From Gari tellinella (taxonomy: Eukaryota > Mollusca > Bivalvia > Cardiida > Psammobiidae), in the NCBI GenBank assembly GCA_922989275.2, contig OV277866.1, positions 36,969,246-37,033,245 of the forward strand: DNA of 64,000 bases, given 5' to 3'. Shown piece by piece: positions 9,720-20,354 of the stretch; the stretch's first letter is position 1, and each line of letters opens with the position of its first letter. The notes beneath the pieces were generated by a model. The model searched no databases and was not told the origin of the DNA. It saw nothing but the letters and a program-made list of their open reading frames with translations. Position numbers and translations under genes: made by a program.

Positions 9720-12700
9720 CTACACAGCTACACCTTTCTTCAAAATGATGTTGCCATACTGAGCCTTCTCCCTGAAAGAAACAAGAAATGTCACAGTGGT
9801 GTGACAAATGCCCCCACCCCCAACTGCCTTCCTGACTGACAATTGTACCCTTGTTCTTGACTTTTGACACATGGATAAGGGAGTTGAATATAACACCTAC
9901 AAATGGTCAGTTATATTGAGACAATGAAATTCATCTCTTGTGACCTTTGACCCATAGCTATGAATGTTGAATGGGAATATCTTCATCTGAAGAGAAAATT
10001 TGTGGCAAATTATTTTGAAATCCATTGATAGATAAAGAAATGACAGATCGGACACAAAACTTGTGATAACCAAATCGTAACCTGTGACCTTGATCTTTGG
10101 CCCATGCACATGAGAGCTGAACAAGACACATAGTCTTTGTCTGGTGAATATTTGTGCCAATTTATTTTGGAAAGCATTTATTGATAAAGAAATTACTAAC
10201 AAGACAAAATATTTGTGAAATGATATCATACCCTATGACCTTGGCCTTTGCTTTATGGACAGGGGAGTAAAATACAACAAATTGTCTAAATCTGGTAAAC
10301 ATTTGTGCCAAAGCTTTTTGAAATCCATTCAAATTCCATTAAAGAAATAACAGACTTGACACAAAATGTGTAACTTATGTAATCATACCCTGTGGCCATG
10401 ACCTTTGACCTATGGACAAGGATGTTATTCCCGACACAAGGTCATTGTCTGGTTGACATTTGTGAAAAGTTACTTTGAAATCTATTTACTGATGATAAAA
10501 AAAAGTTACAGACCGGACACAAAATTTGTGAAAACATTTAATTGTACCCTGTGACCTTGACCTTTGACCAATGGACACAAGAATTACACGCAACACATCG
10601 TCTTTGTCTGGTAAACATTTGTACCAAATTATTTTGATATATCTTCACTGATGAAAAAATGTACAAACCAGACATGAAAATTGTGACAGAGATGGATGGA
10701 CGGACGGAAAATGTAATTACTATATCACCTTAGGGGGCATTTAAAAGGTGTGGTATCAATTAATCCATTCTACTACAGCTTGTTTTAAGATTTAAAGAAA
10801 GCTGCTCAAATACGACTGAAAATAGCAGTATTCTGCTTCACTTTCAGCCTGCTTTAAGCTACCAACTGCTATGATATGGATATTGAAAATAAATCACATG
10901 GTACTCATTCATATCTGTATAAAATGAAACTATTTTCTTTAGTGGAAAAATACATTACAGATGTAAAGATTTGTAAAGTTCTATGTAGTAATAAGTTAAA
11001 ATGCAGCGTTTAACTACTTTAAATGGGTAATTCTTTGAGCCAAATAATGGATTGTTGTTAATCATACAGTAAAACCTCTTTCTTGCTATCATTAAAAAGT
11101 AGGTTACTTGATTGTATAAAAACAAATCACTGTTTTAAGCAAGGTGAAAGTAAAGCAGAAAGCCCCTAAAAGAGCTTTCTGGTAGACTTTCACCTCACTT
11201 TAAAAGGTCATCTGTCTGACTCACCTGATGATTAACACAATTAAGTGTCTGTTATAAAAAGGTCTTACTGTATACAGTGCTCCCTCCCTATAACGGCCAT
11301 CCTAACAACGACTCCCTCCTTACAACGACCCTTGTTGCAGTTCCCTAAATAGGACAGTTATGTATAATGATGTAACTGCTGCAATATCGTCTCCTCAAAA
11401 CTGTCGTCTTTTTCTCTCAAAGTGACATAATGGACATTTTGACAGAAAATAAATTAATGACAAGTGACAAACATCTTGAATCCAGATCAGACGCCGCGTT
11501 ACACAGCATCTGATCTGGATTCAAGCTGTTTGCAAATGTAAGCCAATTTCCCTCCCTATAACGACTCCCTCCAAACAACAAACACAATCTGTGTCTCCCA
11601 ATGGGTGTCTTGGTAGAGAGGGAGCACTGTATTATACAATGACAAACAGTGCACATCACTAGACTTCAGAAGGTTGAAGTATGATGGATACAGAGCAGAA
11701 AATTCCTGAACTTACCCTGTGTGTACTACAGCAAAAGCTTTCTTTGCTCGTTCATAGAACTTGAATCTTTCAACTCTCTCTATATCAATCTGAAATGTAG
11801 CACAACAGAGCTTTAAGCTTGACCTTTCTATTAACTATTCGTATACATGTATTAAACTCAGCACACTACTATACAGTTATTTAAAGTCCGAGGGCGGGCT
11901 GTCGTTGCTTATTGGCACAAGTTAGCCATAATGGCACGAGGGCCTTGGCCCGAGTGCCAATGTGGCTTACGAGTGCCAATAAGCAATGACGGCCCGCCCT
12001 CGGCCTTTAAATGACTTGTTTATTGTATACCTGGTTCAAAATCAACGAATAAGTACATTGTTTGAATGTTTACATAAGCGCGGCCGTTATAGAAATCAAA
12101 TGACGTCATCTTCAACGAACGTTGGCCATTTTGAACGTTACGTTGCTAACGTTTTCACGTTCATAAATTCTGTTGCCCCCGGGCCAATAACCGGATGCAG
12201 TCCAAATAACCTGTAATTGGACTGCATCCGGTTATTGGCCCGCTCAGCAAGGGCGTATTGCATTGTCATCATAGCAAAATCTGTTACTATTTATAGTAAG
12301 GTATACAATAAATGACTTATAATGAATATCTATCATCTCAACTATTAAGTTGGTTAACACATTACCCTATTTCTAGTTTTGAAGATATGTGACCACCTAA
12401 AGCAGGTTGAAAGTAAAGCAGAATGTGCCTTAAGGCACATTCTGCTTTACTTTCAGCCTGCTTTAAGCTATTATCGGCTAGAATATAGAAAATATTTCTT
12501 ATGATTTTTATTTGTCACAGAATAAATTGAAACTATTTTCTTCAGTAGAAGAATTAATTAAAGGCCTAAATAGGAATATTTATGGGAGAAGGGGTTAATA
12601 TTATGTAAAGCAAGATAAATTTTCCTAGGTAAGAGTACATAGTAATGTCAGACAGATCCTATGAAGAAACCAGTGTAGATCCTGATCAGACAGCTCTATC

Positions 12701-15700
12701 AGGACCTCTCTGATCTGAGTCTACACTGTTTTCAAAAAGTGTCAATTTCTGTGTCTACACCGTTTTCAAAAAGTGTTGATACATGATACAGCTGGAGAAA
12801 GATGAACTATAAAATAGAGATTACAATCCAGCTCTACCAAGAGTACAACCTTTAGGGGAGAAGCGCTATCAAGTATAGTTCTGTCAGTGTAAGACATTGT
12901 TCTGCTACATATTAATCCTTTACCCGATAGTCTGTTTCTAGTTTTGAAGACAATTGACCACTTAAAGCAGGTTGAGAATGTACCTTCTGAATAACTAGGC
13001 ATCTTATCTGGATCTAAATCATTTCCAACTGAGATTGTAATTCCAAAGCAATTTCAAACAAAATGCAGGGCTGCCATTTCTCCGGATTTTTCCTAAATCT
13101 CCGGATTTTTTCCCAGTACATGGTAGCTTAAAGCAGGCTGAAAGTAAAGCAGAATGCGCCCTAAGGCGCATTTTGCTTTACTTACAGCCTGCTTTAAGTA
13201 GTCGCATGTCAACAAAACAAGAAAAAGGCTATGGGGTAACGGTACGATTCGTAAAATCGCACTTGAAAAATGCAAATTTGGAAATCTTAGGATTTTTCAT
13301 TTCAACTTATGGCAGCCCTGAAAATGTCACTTTCAAATCAAATACATTGTATATTGAATACTGTACTTTTTAACCTATAGCCTGTTTCTAGCTTTGAATA
13401 CTGCTGACTACTTAAAATGAAAGTAAAGTAGAATTAGGGCTGTAAAGAATATGTCATGTAGCGAATACGAATACACATCACGATATAAGGTGACGAATAT
13501 GACTAATTATTAATGAATATGAATTCAATAGTTTCTTTGTCGATTTATGTGAAACCTCTTCTAATATCTTATTATTACTGATTATCCTGTTCATTTTTTT
13601 TTTTTAATTGTTATCTTTTAAAATTAAAGTATTTTGAAAAACAAAGATAAACCCCATCATCACAGCAAGTGTTTTCAGGACTGATATGGTACTGGAGATT
13701 GTTGGTAAGCTGCAGTTTTCACATCTTTTAGTTGTTTTAAAGTTTTCTTTTTTGTACTGGCGAATATTCAGTTATTGAACAGGCAAATATGATACGTATT
13801 CATCAAAATCAATATTCAAATATATTTGAATATTCGAGTGTATTGTTACAGCCCTAAGTAGAATGCACCTTAAGGCATATTCTGCTATACTTTCAGACTT
13901 CTTTAAGCTATTATCTGTTAGGATTTAGAAAACATTTCTCATTCTATTTTCATGACTATAAAAACCAAAGCTATTTTTTTCATTAGAGGAATAGATTAAA
14001 TGCGCTAAAAGACTGATTCTATGGGGGGGGGGGGGGGGGGGGGGGGGGGAAAGGGTTATATAAGACAACTTGTTCAAAAGATAGGTTAAGTTTTGTAGTT
14101 AACTATGTCTTATTTAACCCATTACCCCAAAGCCAATTTTCTAATTTTGAAGACAGGTGATCACTTAACCCATTAAGCCATACTGACTCATTTTGACTCA
14201 TTGTGCAATAGCCTCATACTAACTCATTTTGACTCACTTTATTTAACTAGCATGTATTGAGATAAGCACTGATAATTGTTAATCGCTTATGAGTTAATGG
14301 GTTAAAGCAGGTCATTTTCATGACTGTAAAAATTGGAACTATTTCTTCAATGGATGAATAAATCAAATGTTCTAAAAGGTGCTTCTATGGGGTAAAGTGA
14401 GACACTCATCCGTAACTATCAGTTGTTACCTGTTTACCGGTGCCCTTATCTAATATAATCTGGTACTCAGTCCAGATAGGGGTCTGTAGTCCTTTAGCCT
14501 TGTCCTCTGGTACTCTATCCATTAAAGCTACCTAGAACAGAAATTATACAATGGAGATGCTATTTTTTCCCTTTTAACCCATTATCCCATAGCCTGTTTC
14601 CAGGGCTGCCATTTCTCATGATTTTTCCAAAATCTTCAAATATTTTTTCCAGTACATGGTAGCTTAAAGCAGGCTGAAAGTAAAGCAGAATGCGCCTTAA
14701 GGCGCATTCTGCTTTACTTACAGCCTGCTTTAAGTAGTCACATGTCAACAAAACTAGAAACACTGGCTATGGGGTAAAGGTACAATTTCGTAAAATTGCA
14801 TTTGAAAAATGCAAATTTGGAAATCTTAGGATTTTTCACGTCAACTTATGACAGCCCTGTGTTTCTAGTTTTAAAGAGAGATAATCACTGAAAGCAGGTT
14901 GAACTTAAAGCATGTGAACCTTAACTTCACTTTCCGCCTTCTGCTTATTATCTGATAGGATACAGAAAGTATTTCTTATGATACATTTTCATGACTGCAT
15001 AAAAGGGAACTATATTTTCTTCAGTGAAGGAATAAATTATAGGTGTAAAAAAAAAGGCGTATTTATATCTAGGGACTGGAGTTTCAAAGAACTAGAGTTT
15101 CAAAGATGGTTGACAGCTCAATTTGCTACCTATTCAGAGAAGACTTGTTATGTGTACTTACTGGATATGTCACATATGTATCCAAAGGCAACAGCTCAAG
15201 TATTGCTTCCAGTAATGTGGGGATAGGCAGACCTGAAACAACAAAAAACATGGACATGTCTTACATTAGCCATCCAAAAATGGCAGTGTGCTAGGACTCC
15301 TGAAAAAAAAACCATGGACCAACAGAGAACAATAAGAATGCCAGCACCCCTGCTAAATTTTGACTGAACTGCATGATCAAGACCTATTGAGTTTCCCAAA
15401 ACTTTTTGCAACTGAGCAGCAATATCATAAATTCCTAAATTGCAAACAGTTTGGAAATGGACCAGACACTGCATAACCAAGCATCTCATCAGGATCCAAA
15501 CTGTTTGACACTGTACACTGTTTGTAATGGATATAGGTATGTAAACTCGCTGCTAGGGTTAACAGGGCTAAAATACATTTCACTTAACTCTTTCCTCCCT
15601 GAAACTTTAAATGGAAAATTCCAGTTTCCAATTTAGTCTAGTCCATTTCTGACTTTTAAGGGTTGTTTTTGTCAATGTTTAGCATTATGACAAACAGTTT

Positions 15701-17806
15701 GCATAGGACAAGTGCACTTGTCACATGTATACTGTTTGAAAAGGACGCCTATAGGCGGGACTAGGGTTCAAAGGGTTAAAACAAGTTGTATTCTTAAGAA
15801 TATTGTGATTATCCTAATTAACATATCTGAAAGTGTCTTTCCCTTCCCAAGTGGGTTTGGAAGCCCAACCTGAATCAGGGCTCCAGATAAGAGGGAGGAA
15901 CTGAATAAATCCAACATTTTCTCACTCATTTCAGCACCAAATTATATTGTGTCACTTCTCATTAGAACTACCTCAAAGACACCGTAGGGTTTAATGCAGA
16001 AATATAAGTATTTTATATATGAAATACTCCCATTAATATCTGGATCCCTGTTGAATGTCAAAGTAACTTGGCATCTCATCTAGGTCCAAACTGTTTGCAA
16101 AAGTCATCAAGAACTGCAGGGCTCCAGATAAGGGGGAGTAAACTGAACAAAACCAACATTTTCTCACTTATTTCAGCACCAAATCCTATGGTGTTACTGC
16201 TCATTAGAATCGTCTCTTCGAGACAATTCTAATGAATAGTGACACCATAGGGTTTTAAAGCAGAAATAAAGATTTTAATTTTTTAAATACCCCCCTTATC
16301 TGGAGCCTTGAGAAGTCATGTGAATCTTGAGGGAAATGCAGAATCTGCATACATACCATCTGCTCTGACCTCTCTAGCCCCATCTTTGCATATGGAGGAA
16401 GTTGGAAAATGAGCATCAGCCAATACTGAAATGTTTAAATACAAAAATTTACATGTATATAAGTGATCACACCATTTAACCCATTACCCCATAAATTCAT
16501 CCTTTTATTATTTTATTCCTCCACTGAAGAAAATAGTTCCTATCTATGGAGTAAACCTATATTCTAGAAGAATGCAGCTTCAAGTAGGCTGAGAGTAAAG
16601 CCGTTTAATGTGCCTTAAGGTACATTCTGCTTTACTTTCATCCTTCTTTAAGAGACCATCTGCTAGACTATGGTGGACCTTTTTTCTTCAGTGATTGAAT
16701 AAATTAAGGGCATAAAAAGGTGTATTTATGGGGTAATGAGTTAAACAATTTGGATCCATATTTTTAAATTGATCAGGAATCAAATTGTTTGTCTCTGAAA
16801 GTATTTCTACATGCATTCAAGAAGGAATTAAACACAGATTTTTAGCTACAAATTTTAGCAGATGCCATAAATTTTGTAGCCAAGTGGTTAAAGGGTCAAA
16901 AAAAAAAGAAATACATGTATGTTGAATGCCTTTTTTATACTCACAGCATGATAAGGAATGAAAACCCATTATGTTAAGATCAGGTCAGTTTTATGTCACA
17001 TTTTGGCTTTATAACTCATTCACCCATGAAACTTCAAATGAACAATTCCAATTTCCAATTAAGTATACTCCATGACCATTTAACCCTTTGAACCCTAGTC
17101 CCGCATATAGGCGTGTTTTTCAAACAATGTGCATGTTAGTAGTACACATGTCCTATGCAAACAGTGAAGACTCAGATCAGAGGGCTCCTAGGAGCCCTCT
17201 GATCAGGGTCTTCACTGTTTGTCACAATGCCAAACATTGACAAAAACAACCCTTAAAAGTCAGAAATGGACTAGACTAAAATGGAAACTGGAATTGTCCA
17301 ATTAAAGTTTCAGGGAGGAAAGAGTTAAATTGCAAAATGACAAACAGTACAGACCCTTATCAAAGGGAGCCTTTAGCAGCCCTACGATCTGGACTCGCAC
17401 TGCTTTGCAAAGGACAAGTGTTCACTTCACAGGTACACTGATTGTAAAGGAACCGTGTACTCATCACTATGGCTTAATGTGTTAAAATCACTACTTCAAG
17501 TTGATTTTATGAGTATTTACAACATAGGTTTAAGTGGAGACATAACAATTTTAATATTTGAAATACTTATCCATCAGTAGCTCCTGCATGTATTTTTTGT
17601 ATAAAGGGAACCGCTCAAAATCCCCTTGGTCAAAATCCCCTTTGTCCAAATATGACAGAGTAATTAAAGGCTAAGTACTATGTAAAGTTGATAGTATCAT
17701 GAGAGACAGTAGTTGTGCTATTACCTATCTCATCTCCATGACCCATTGATGCCAACACATACAGCAGTTCAGGGGAGATAACATGTGGAATCTTTTTCAG
17801 TGGCAT
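9720..17806 (-). CDS. FUOM: fucose mutarotase, complete (6 coding exons)
   Basis: Fucose mutarotase (RbsD/FucU fold) interconverts the alpha and beta anomers of L-fucose, feeding the fucose salvage route to GDP-fucose in the cytosol. Exons (minus): 17806-17725, 16425-16357, 15232-15162, 14531-14430, 11789-11716, 9771-9720. All junctions are GT-AG and phases agree, giving 450 nt (149 codons plus stop; human FUOM is about 154 aa). Diagnostic peptides are MPLKKIPHVISPELLYVLAS at the start, MGHGDEI (with the catalytic-site histidine of the family), GLQTPIWTEYQ, the highly conserved FKFYERAKKAFAVV, and a C-terminal YGNIILKKGV before TAG. The start is the only ATG giving the family N-terminus. Introns are filled with MITEs; the last intron holds a tandem repeat that reaches the acceptor. 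The reading frame is intact, so I expect a functional gene. Confidence 0.93.
9780..10735. repeat. ~155-bp tandem repeat with TGACCTTTGACC motifs
   Basis: Roughly six diverged units, each with a TGACC-TTGAC-type block (9941, 10083, 10238, 10399, 10552), CATTTGTGCCAAATT-like and GAYNGACACAAAATTTGTGA-like blocks. It fills FUOM intron 5 and reaches the acceptor of the last exon. Ends with GATGGATGGACGGACGG. Confidence 0.75.
10552..10569 (+). promoter_or_regulatory. candidate nuclear-receptor site (ERRE plus DR1)
   Basis: TGACCTTGACCTTTGACC contains TCAAGGTCA (ERR/SF-1-type extended half-site) and GGTCAAAGGTCA (a perfect DR1 for RXR/HNF4/COUP-type receptors) on the minus strand. Carried by the tandem repeat; function is inference. 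Confidence 0.35.
11067..11270. mobile_element. family P MITE (TA target) with a beta-type hairpin
   Basis: TA-CAGTAAAACCTCTTTCTTGC ... AAAAGGTCTTACTG-TA. Central hairpin at 11133-11204: AAGCAAGGTGAAAGTAAAGC with the inverse arm GACTTTCACCTCACTTT. Confidence 0.7.
11275..11629 (+). mobile_element. family F MITE (CAGTGCTCCCTC ends, TA target) with hairpin alpha
   Basis: Ends CAGTGCTCCCTCCCTATAAC and ...GAGAGGGAGCACTG, TA on both sides. Internal alpha hairpin at 11470-11532 (TTGAATCCAGATCAGACGCC and inverse). It starts only a TATA away from the end of the neighbouring family P element. Confidence 0.8.
11881..12320. repeat. compound foldback: two GC-rich palindromes inside inverted GTATAC ends
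   Basis: Palindrome 1 (11886-12008): GAGGGCGGGCTGTCGTTGCT with AGCAATGACGGCCCGCCCTC, around CACGAGGGCCTTGGCCCGAGTG. Palindrome 2 (12180-12241): GGGCCAATAACCGGATGCAG with its inverse. An AAATGACTTGTTTATTGTATACC block at 12009 recurs inverted at 12298-12318. No ORF of note. Confidence 0.65.
12358..12594. mobile_element. family B MITE with hairpin beta
   Basis: TTAA at 12354-12357 and 12595-12598. Beta hairpin at 12397-12471 (GCAGAATGTGCCTTAAGGCA...). Right end TTTATGGGAGAAGGGG. Lies in FUOM intron 4. Confidence 0.8.
12668..12730. repeat. alpha hairpin, variant core
   Basis: AACCAGTGTAGATCCTGATC-AGACAGCTCTATCAGGACCTCT-CTGATCTGAGTCTACACTGTT. Followed by a partial second copy (GTGTCTACACCGTTTTCAAA). 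Confidence 0.6.
13066..13320. mobile_element. family E element carrying hairpin beta
   Basis: Ends CAGGGCTGCCATTTCTCCGG / ...CTTATGGCAGCCCTG; perfect 6-bp TSD AAAATG (13060-13065, 13321-13326). Contains a nearly perfect beta hairpin at 13124-13198. 255 bp. Confidence 0.85.
13435..13856. mobile_element. hAT-type MITE with 8-bp TSD
   Basis: Ends TAGGGCTGTAAAGAATATG and ...ATTGTTACAGCCCTA are inverted. Perfect 8-bp duplications AGTAGAAT occur at 13427-13434 and 13857-13864. Internal GAATATTCAAATATATTTGA palindromes near the right end are typical of this hAT type. It is inserted in the hairpin of a family B element (13374-14055). Confidence 0.85.
14023..14049. repeat. poly-G run
   Basis: 27 consecutive G within the right part of a family B element. 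Similar runs: 25 G at 61521-61545 and 16 G at 40906-40921. Lengths are assembly-sensitive. Confidence 0.9.
14119..14393. mobile_element. family B MITE lacking the hairpin, with nested TTAA insert
   Basis: Left end CCCATTACCCCAAAGCCAAT. Within it a 132-bp TTAA-flanked element (CCCATTAAGCCATACTGACT ... GAGTTAATGGG, 14171-14302) is inserted at the hairpin's TTAA. The rest of the hairpin is deleted. The right end TTCTATGGGGTAAAGTG is decayed. Confidence 0.6.
14601..14859. mobile_element. family E element nested in a family B element
   Basis: Ends CAGGGCTGCCATTTCTCATG / ...TATGACAGCCCTG; perfect 6-bp TSD TGTTTC (14595-14600, 14860-14865). The insertion splits the family B motif CCATAGCCTGTTTC|TAGTTTT. 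The insert and its host therefore both carry hairpin beta. Confidence 0.85.
15588..15775 (-). mobile_element. family C MITE, hairpin-deleted, inverse orientation
   Basis: TTAA at 15584-15587 and 15776-15779. Left CTCTTTCCTCCCTGAAACTT, right GGACTAGGGTTCAAAGGG. The hairpin is collapsed to a single arm (GACAAACAGTTTGCATAGGA). Confidence 0.75.
15876..16050. mobile_element. family D element with near-perfect 6-bp TSD
   Basis: Ends CAGGGCTCCAGATAAGAGGG / ...ATATCTGGATCCCTG. Flanks CTGAAT (15870-15875) and TTGAAT (16051-16056). The central hairpin is partly deleted. Confidence 0.7.
16117..16310. mobile_element. family D element
   Basis: Ends CAGGGCTCCAGATAAGGGGG / ...CCCCTTATCTGGAGCCTTG. Hairpin around TAGAATCGTCTCTTCGAGAC at 16186-16243. 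Confidence 0.72.
16480..16740. mobile_element. family B MITE with hairpin beta
   Basis: TTAA at 16476-16479 and 16741-16744. Ends CCCATTACCCCATAAATTCA and ...TATTTATGGGGTAATGAG. Hairpin at 16567-16655, arms partly diverged. Confidence 0.8.
17084..17324 (+). mobile_element. family C MITE nested in an older family C copy
   Basis: TTAA at 17080-17083 and 17325-17328. Hairpin at 17155-17222 (AGATCAGAGGGCTCCTAGGA...). The flanks at 17018-17079 and 17329-17480 are an older, inverse family C copy (ACTCATTCACCCATGAAACT ... ATGGCTTAATGTGTTAAAA). Confidence 0.75.
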
Positions 17807-17944
17807 CGTCAAATCTCCAAATCATACACCTTCTGTGAATTAAAGTCTGCAAAATACCATACAATACTGTACATGTATATAAAGGCTTACAATAAGAATA
17901 AAGAATATACCAATGTTAACTTATTGATTAACTAAAATATTATA

Positions 17945-18135
17945 CAGTTAAGCCTCTCTAAACAGGACACTTTTTGGACAAGAAGGTAGATCACAAAGAC
18001 AGGTGACTACTTAATACAGGATGAAAGTAACACCGAAAGCTCCCAAAGGGTGCTTTCCGCATTACTGTTATCCTGCATTAAGCTTTCATCTGTTATCAAC
18101 ACCACTGTTTTATAAGCTAAAGAGAGTTTTCACTG
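17945..18135. mobile_element. family P MITE with a beta-type hairpin
   Basis: TA-CAGTTAAGCCTCTCTAAAC ... AAAGAGAGTTTTCACTG-TA. Hairpin at 18012-18080: TTAATACAGGATGAAAGTAA with its inverse TTACTGTTATCCTGCATTAA. Confidence 0.7.
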
Positions 18136-18341
18136 TACATACTAGTACATGCCTGTGTGATAATTGCAGCTGTTTCATGTGATAAGTACTATCAACTTAA
18201 CATAGGGCTATAAAGGAATATTAAGTTTCTTAACTTAAACCCTTACTTTGCTATACACAAAGTAAATACAAATGTAAATATTAACATCTTTAACTAAATT
18301 AAAATATATGCATGGCCTGTAATGCACTCAGACTCATTTAA

Positions 18342-18586
18342 CCATTTACTCATAATACACCTTTTTATGCCTTTAATTTATTCCTCCACTGAAGAAAACA
18401 GTTTATATTCATACAGTTATGAAAATGCACAATAAAAACCAGTTTTTATCTCCTAGCAGATGGTAGCTTAAAGCAGGCTAAAAGAAAAGCAGAATGAGCA
18501 TAAAAGCACATTCTGCTTTACTTTCAACCTTCTTTAAGTATATAAAAAATATCTTCAAAACTAGATACAGGCTTTGGGGTAATGGG
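18342..18586. mobile_element. family B MITE with hairpin beta
   Basis: TTAA at 18338-18341 and 18587-18590. Right end GGCTTTGGGGTAATGGG. Hairpin at 18466-18538 with centre AGAATGAGCATAAAAGCACA. Confidence 0.8.
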
Positions 18587-19426
18587 TTAAGCTGTCACCT
18601 GTATATATCTCTATTATGCAGACAGCTAAGGTGCTTCTATGGAGTCAGTGCTGTCCAGATACATTTTGTTTTTCAAATTGCAGACTTGTGTTCAGTGGAC
18701 ATTGAATTTTGATTCCATGGAAACTTAAGGGCAGCTATTACAAGATTTTAGATGCATAATGCAGTATGCAAATAATGAAGGAAGTTAAATGGGAGCTTTC
18801 TTCTCTATGTTTAATTTGCAGTATTAATTTGTTTAGAGCCCTGAAACTATACAGTTTACACACTAGCTCAAATGTGCCGTATTTGAAATCAGTCATGCAT
18901 TCCAATGAGCAGCTAAAACAATGCAATTGTGAAATAGTTAAAAATAGCAAATTTGTCGACCTAACACATTTTAAATGAACTTAAAAACCATTGGCATAAT
19001 TGTGTTTCATGATTTTAAAAAAGCATAAATTTATGTATAAACACATTTAATCAAACCACTACAGTGACTACACAGTCTGTAATGCAATATACTGGTATAT
19101 TATCTGATTACTTATGTATTAGAATATGTGTACTGTAGTATAGCCTTGTCTTTTACAAGCAGTGTACCACTACCTGTGATGATTACACTTGTCCTATGCA
19201 AACAGTGTATACCCTAGTCAGAGGGCTCCTTAAGAAGCCATTTTATCAGTGTCTGCACTGTTTGTCATTTTGAAATATATTATTAGTCAACACTAAAGAC
19301 TAAAAACAGACTAGACAGAACTTGAAATTTGAATAGTCCATTAAAATTCTCAGGGGTGAATGAGCTAAATAAGCGATGAAGCAGAAAAGAAGAATGGGAT
19401 CATTTAAGATAGGTGACCATGCTTAA

Positions 19427-19675
19427 CCCATTACCCCATACAGCCTGTTTCCAGTATAGAAGATAGTTGACCACTTAAAGCAGGTTGAAAGTAAAGCCAA
19501 TTACGCCTTGTGATGCATTTGGCTTTACTTTTAGCCTGCTTTAAGCTACCATCTGCCAGAATATAGAAAATATTTCTTATGATAAATATTCATGATTGTA
19601 TAAATTTGAACTATTTTCTTCAATGGAGGAATAAATCAGAGGCGTAAAAAGGTGTATTTATGGGGTATAAATGGG
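19427..19675. mobile_element. family B MITE with hairpin beta
   Basis: TTAA at 19423-19426 and 19676-19679. Ends CCCATTACCCCATACAGCCT and ...TTATGGGGTATAAATGGG. Hairpin at 19474-19545, whose centre AAGCCAATTACGCCTTGTGA differs from other copies but is matched on the other arm. Confidence 0.8.
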
Positions 19676-19781
19676 TTAAAGTGTTAAAAAGTAATAGAGA
19701 ATGCTCTCTTAACCGTTTTCTGAACTTATTTTATTTTGTGTTAAGCTTCCACCTATCTTAAAGACAGTGTTAGCCTAATAG

Positions 19782-19994
19782 CAGGGCTGCCATTTCTCCG
19801 GATTTTTCCGAAATTTTCGGATTTTAATTCTAGCAGATCATGGTAGTTGAAAGTAAATCATAAGTGGCCACATGTCTTCGAAATAAACTATGGGGGTAAA
19901 GGGTTAGTTAAAGGTACAATTCGTAGAAATGGCTTGCGGAAAAATAGAACATTTGAATCTTTGTATTTTTCATGATCAACTTATGGGAGCCCTG
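19782..19994. mobile_element. family E element, internally deleted
   Basis: Ends CAGGGCTGCCATTTCTCCGG / ...CTTATGGGAGCCCTG; perfect 6-bp TSD TAATAG (19776-19781, 19995-20000). Only remnants of hairpin beta remain (TGGTAGTTGAAAGTAAATCA). Confidence 0.8.
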
Positions 19995-20274
19995 TAATAG
20001 GGAACCGAAATTTTACTGGTAAATATATTGTTTTGTACAATTTACAATTTCTTTAATATACGGATAATCAGCAGTGATAGTAAAGGTTTTAAATTAAAAT
20101 GAAGGTAAACAGTCGTTTTAAAAAACTGTGTACAACTGAATACACACCGCTTATTCCAGGTCTCGAGGTAAATTATGACTTATACAACATAACAGCTGTT
20201 GTCATCGACTTCCTTTGGCAAAACAACATTATGATAATCTAATGCTTTCCATAGAAACAACCGATTATACTTAC

Positions 20275-20350
20275 CAATCCCACAGATAATGTTTATAACT
20301 CGGTGAAATGGTTTACACGTCAGTCTGCTACACCCTCCAAAACATTAACA
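20275..20350 (-). other. FUOM: probable 5' non-coding exon of FUOM
   Basis: A good minus-strand donor, GGGATTG|GTAAGTATAA, lies at 20275/20274. The first FUOM coding exon has a good acceptor (TATTTTGCAG) at 17846, 40 nt upstream of its ATG, so the 5' UTR must continue in an upstream exon. This is the nearest strong donor upstream of it. The upstream limit of the exon (about 20350) and the promoter are not visible; no TATA box is evident. Confidence 0.35.
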
Positions 20351-20354
20351 AGGG

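Larger units (their letters stand above)
13374..14055. mobile_element. family B MITE split by a hAT MITE
   Basis: TTAA at 13370-13373; left end CCTATAGCCTGTTTCTAGCT. The beta hairpin's left arm stops at 13434 and its right arm resumes at 13865, separated by the hAT copy. A 27-G homopolymer (14023-14049) sits in the right end. Confidence 0.7.
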
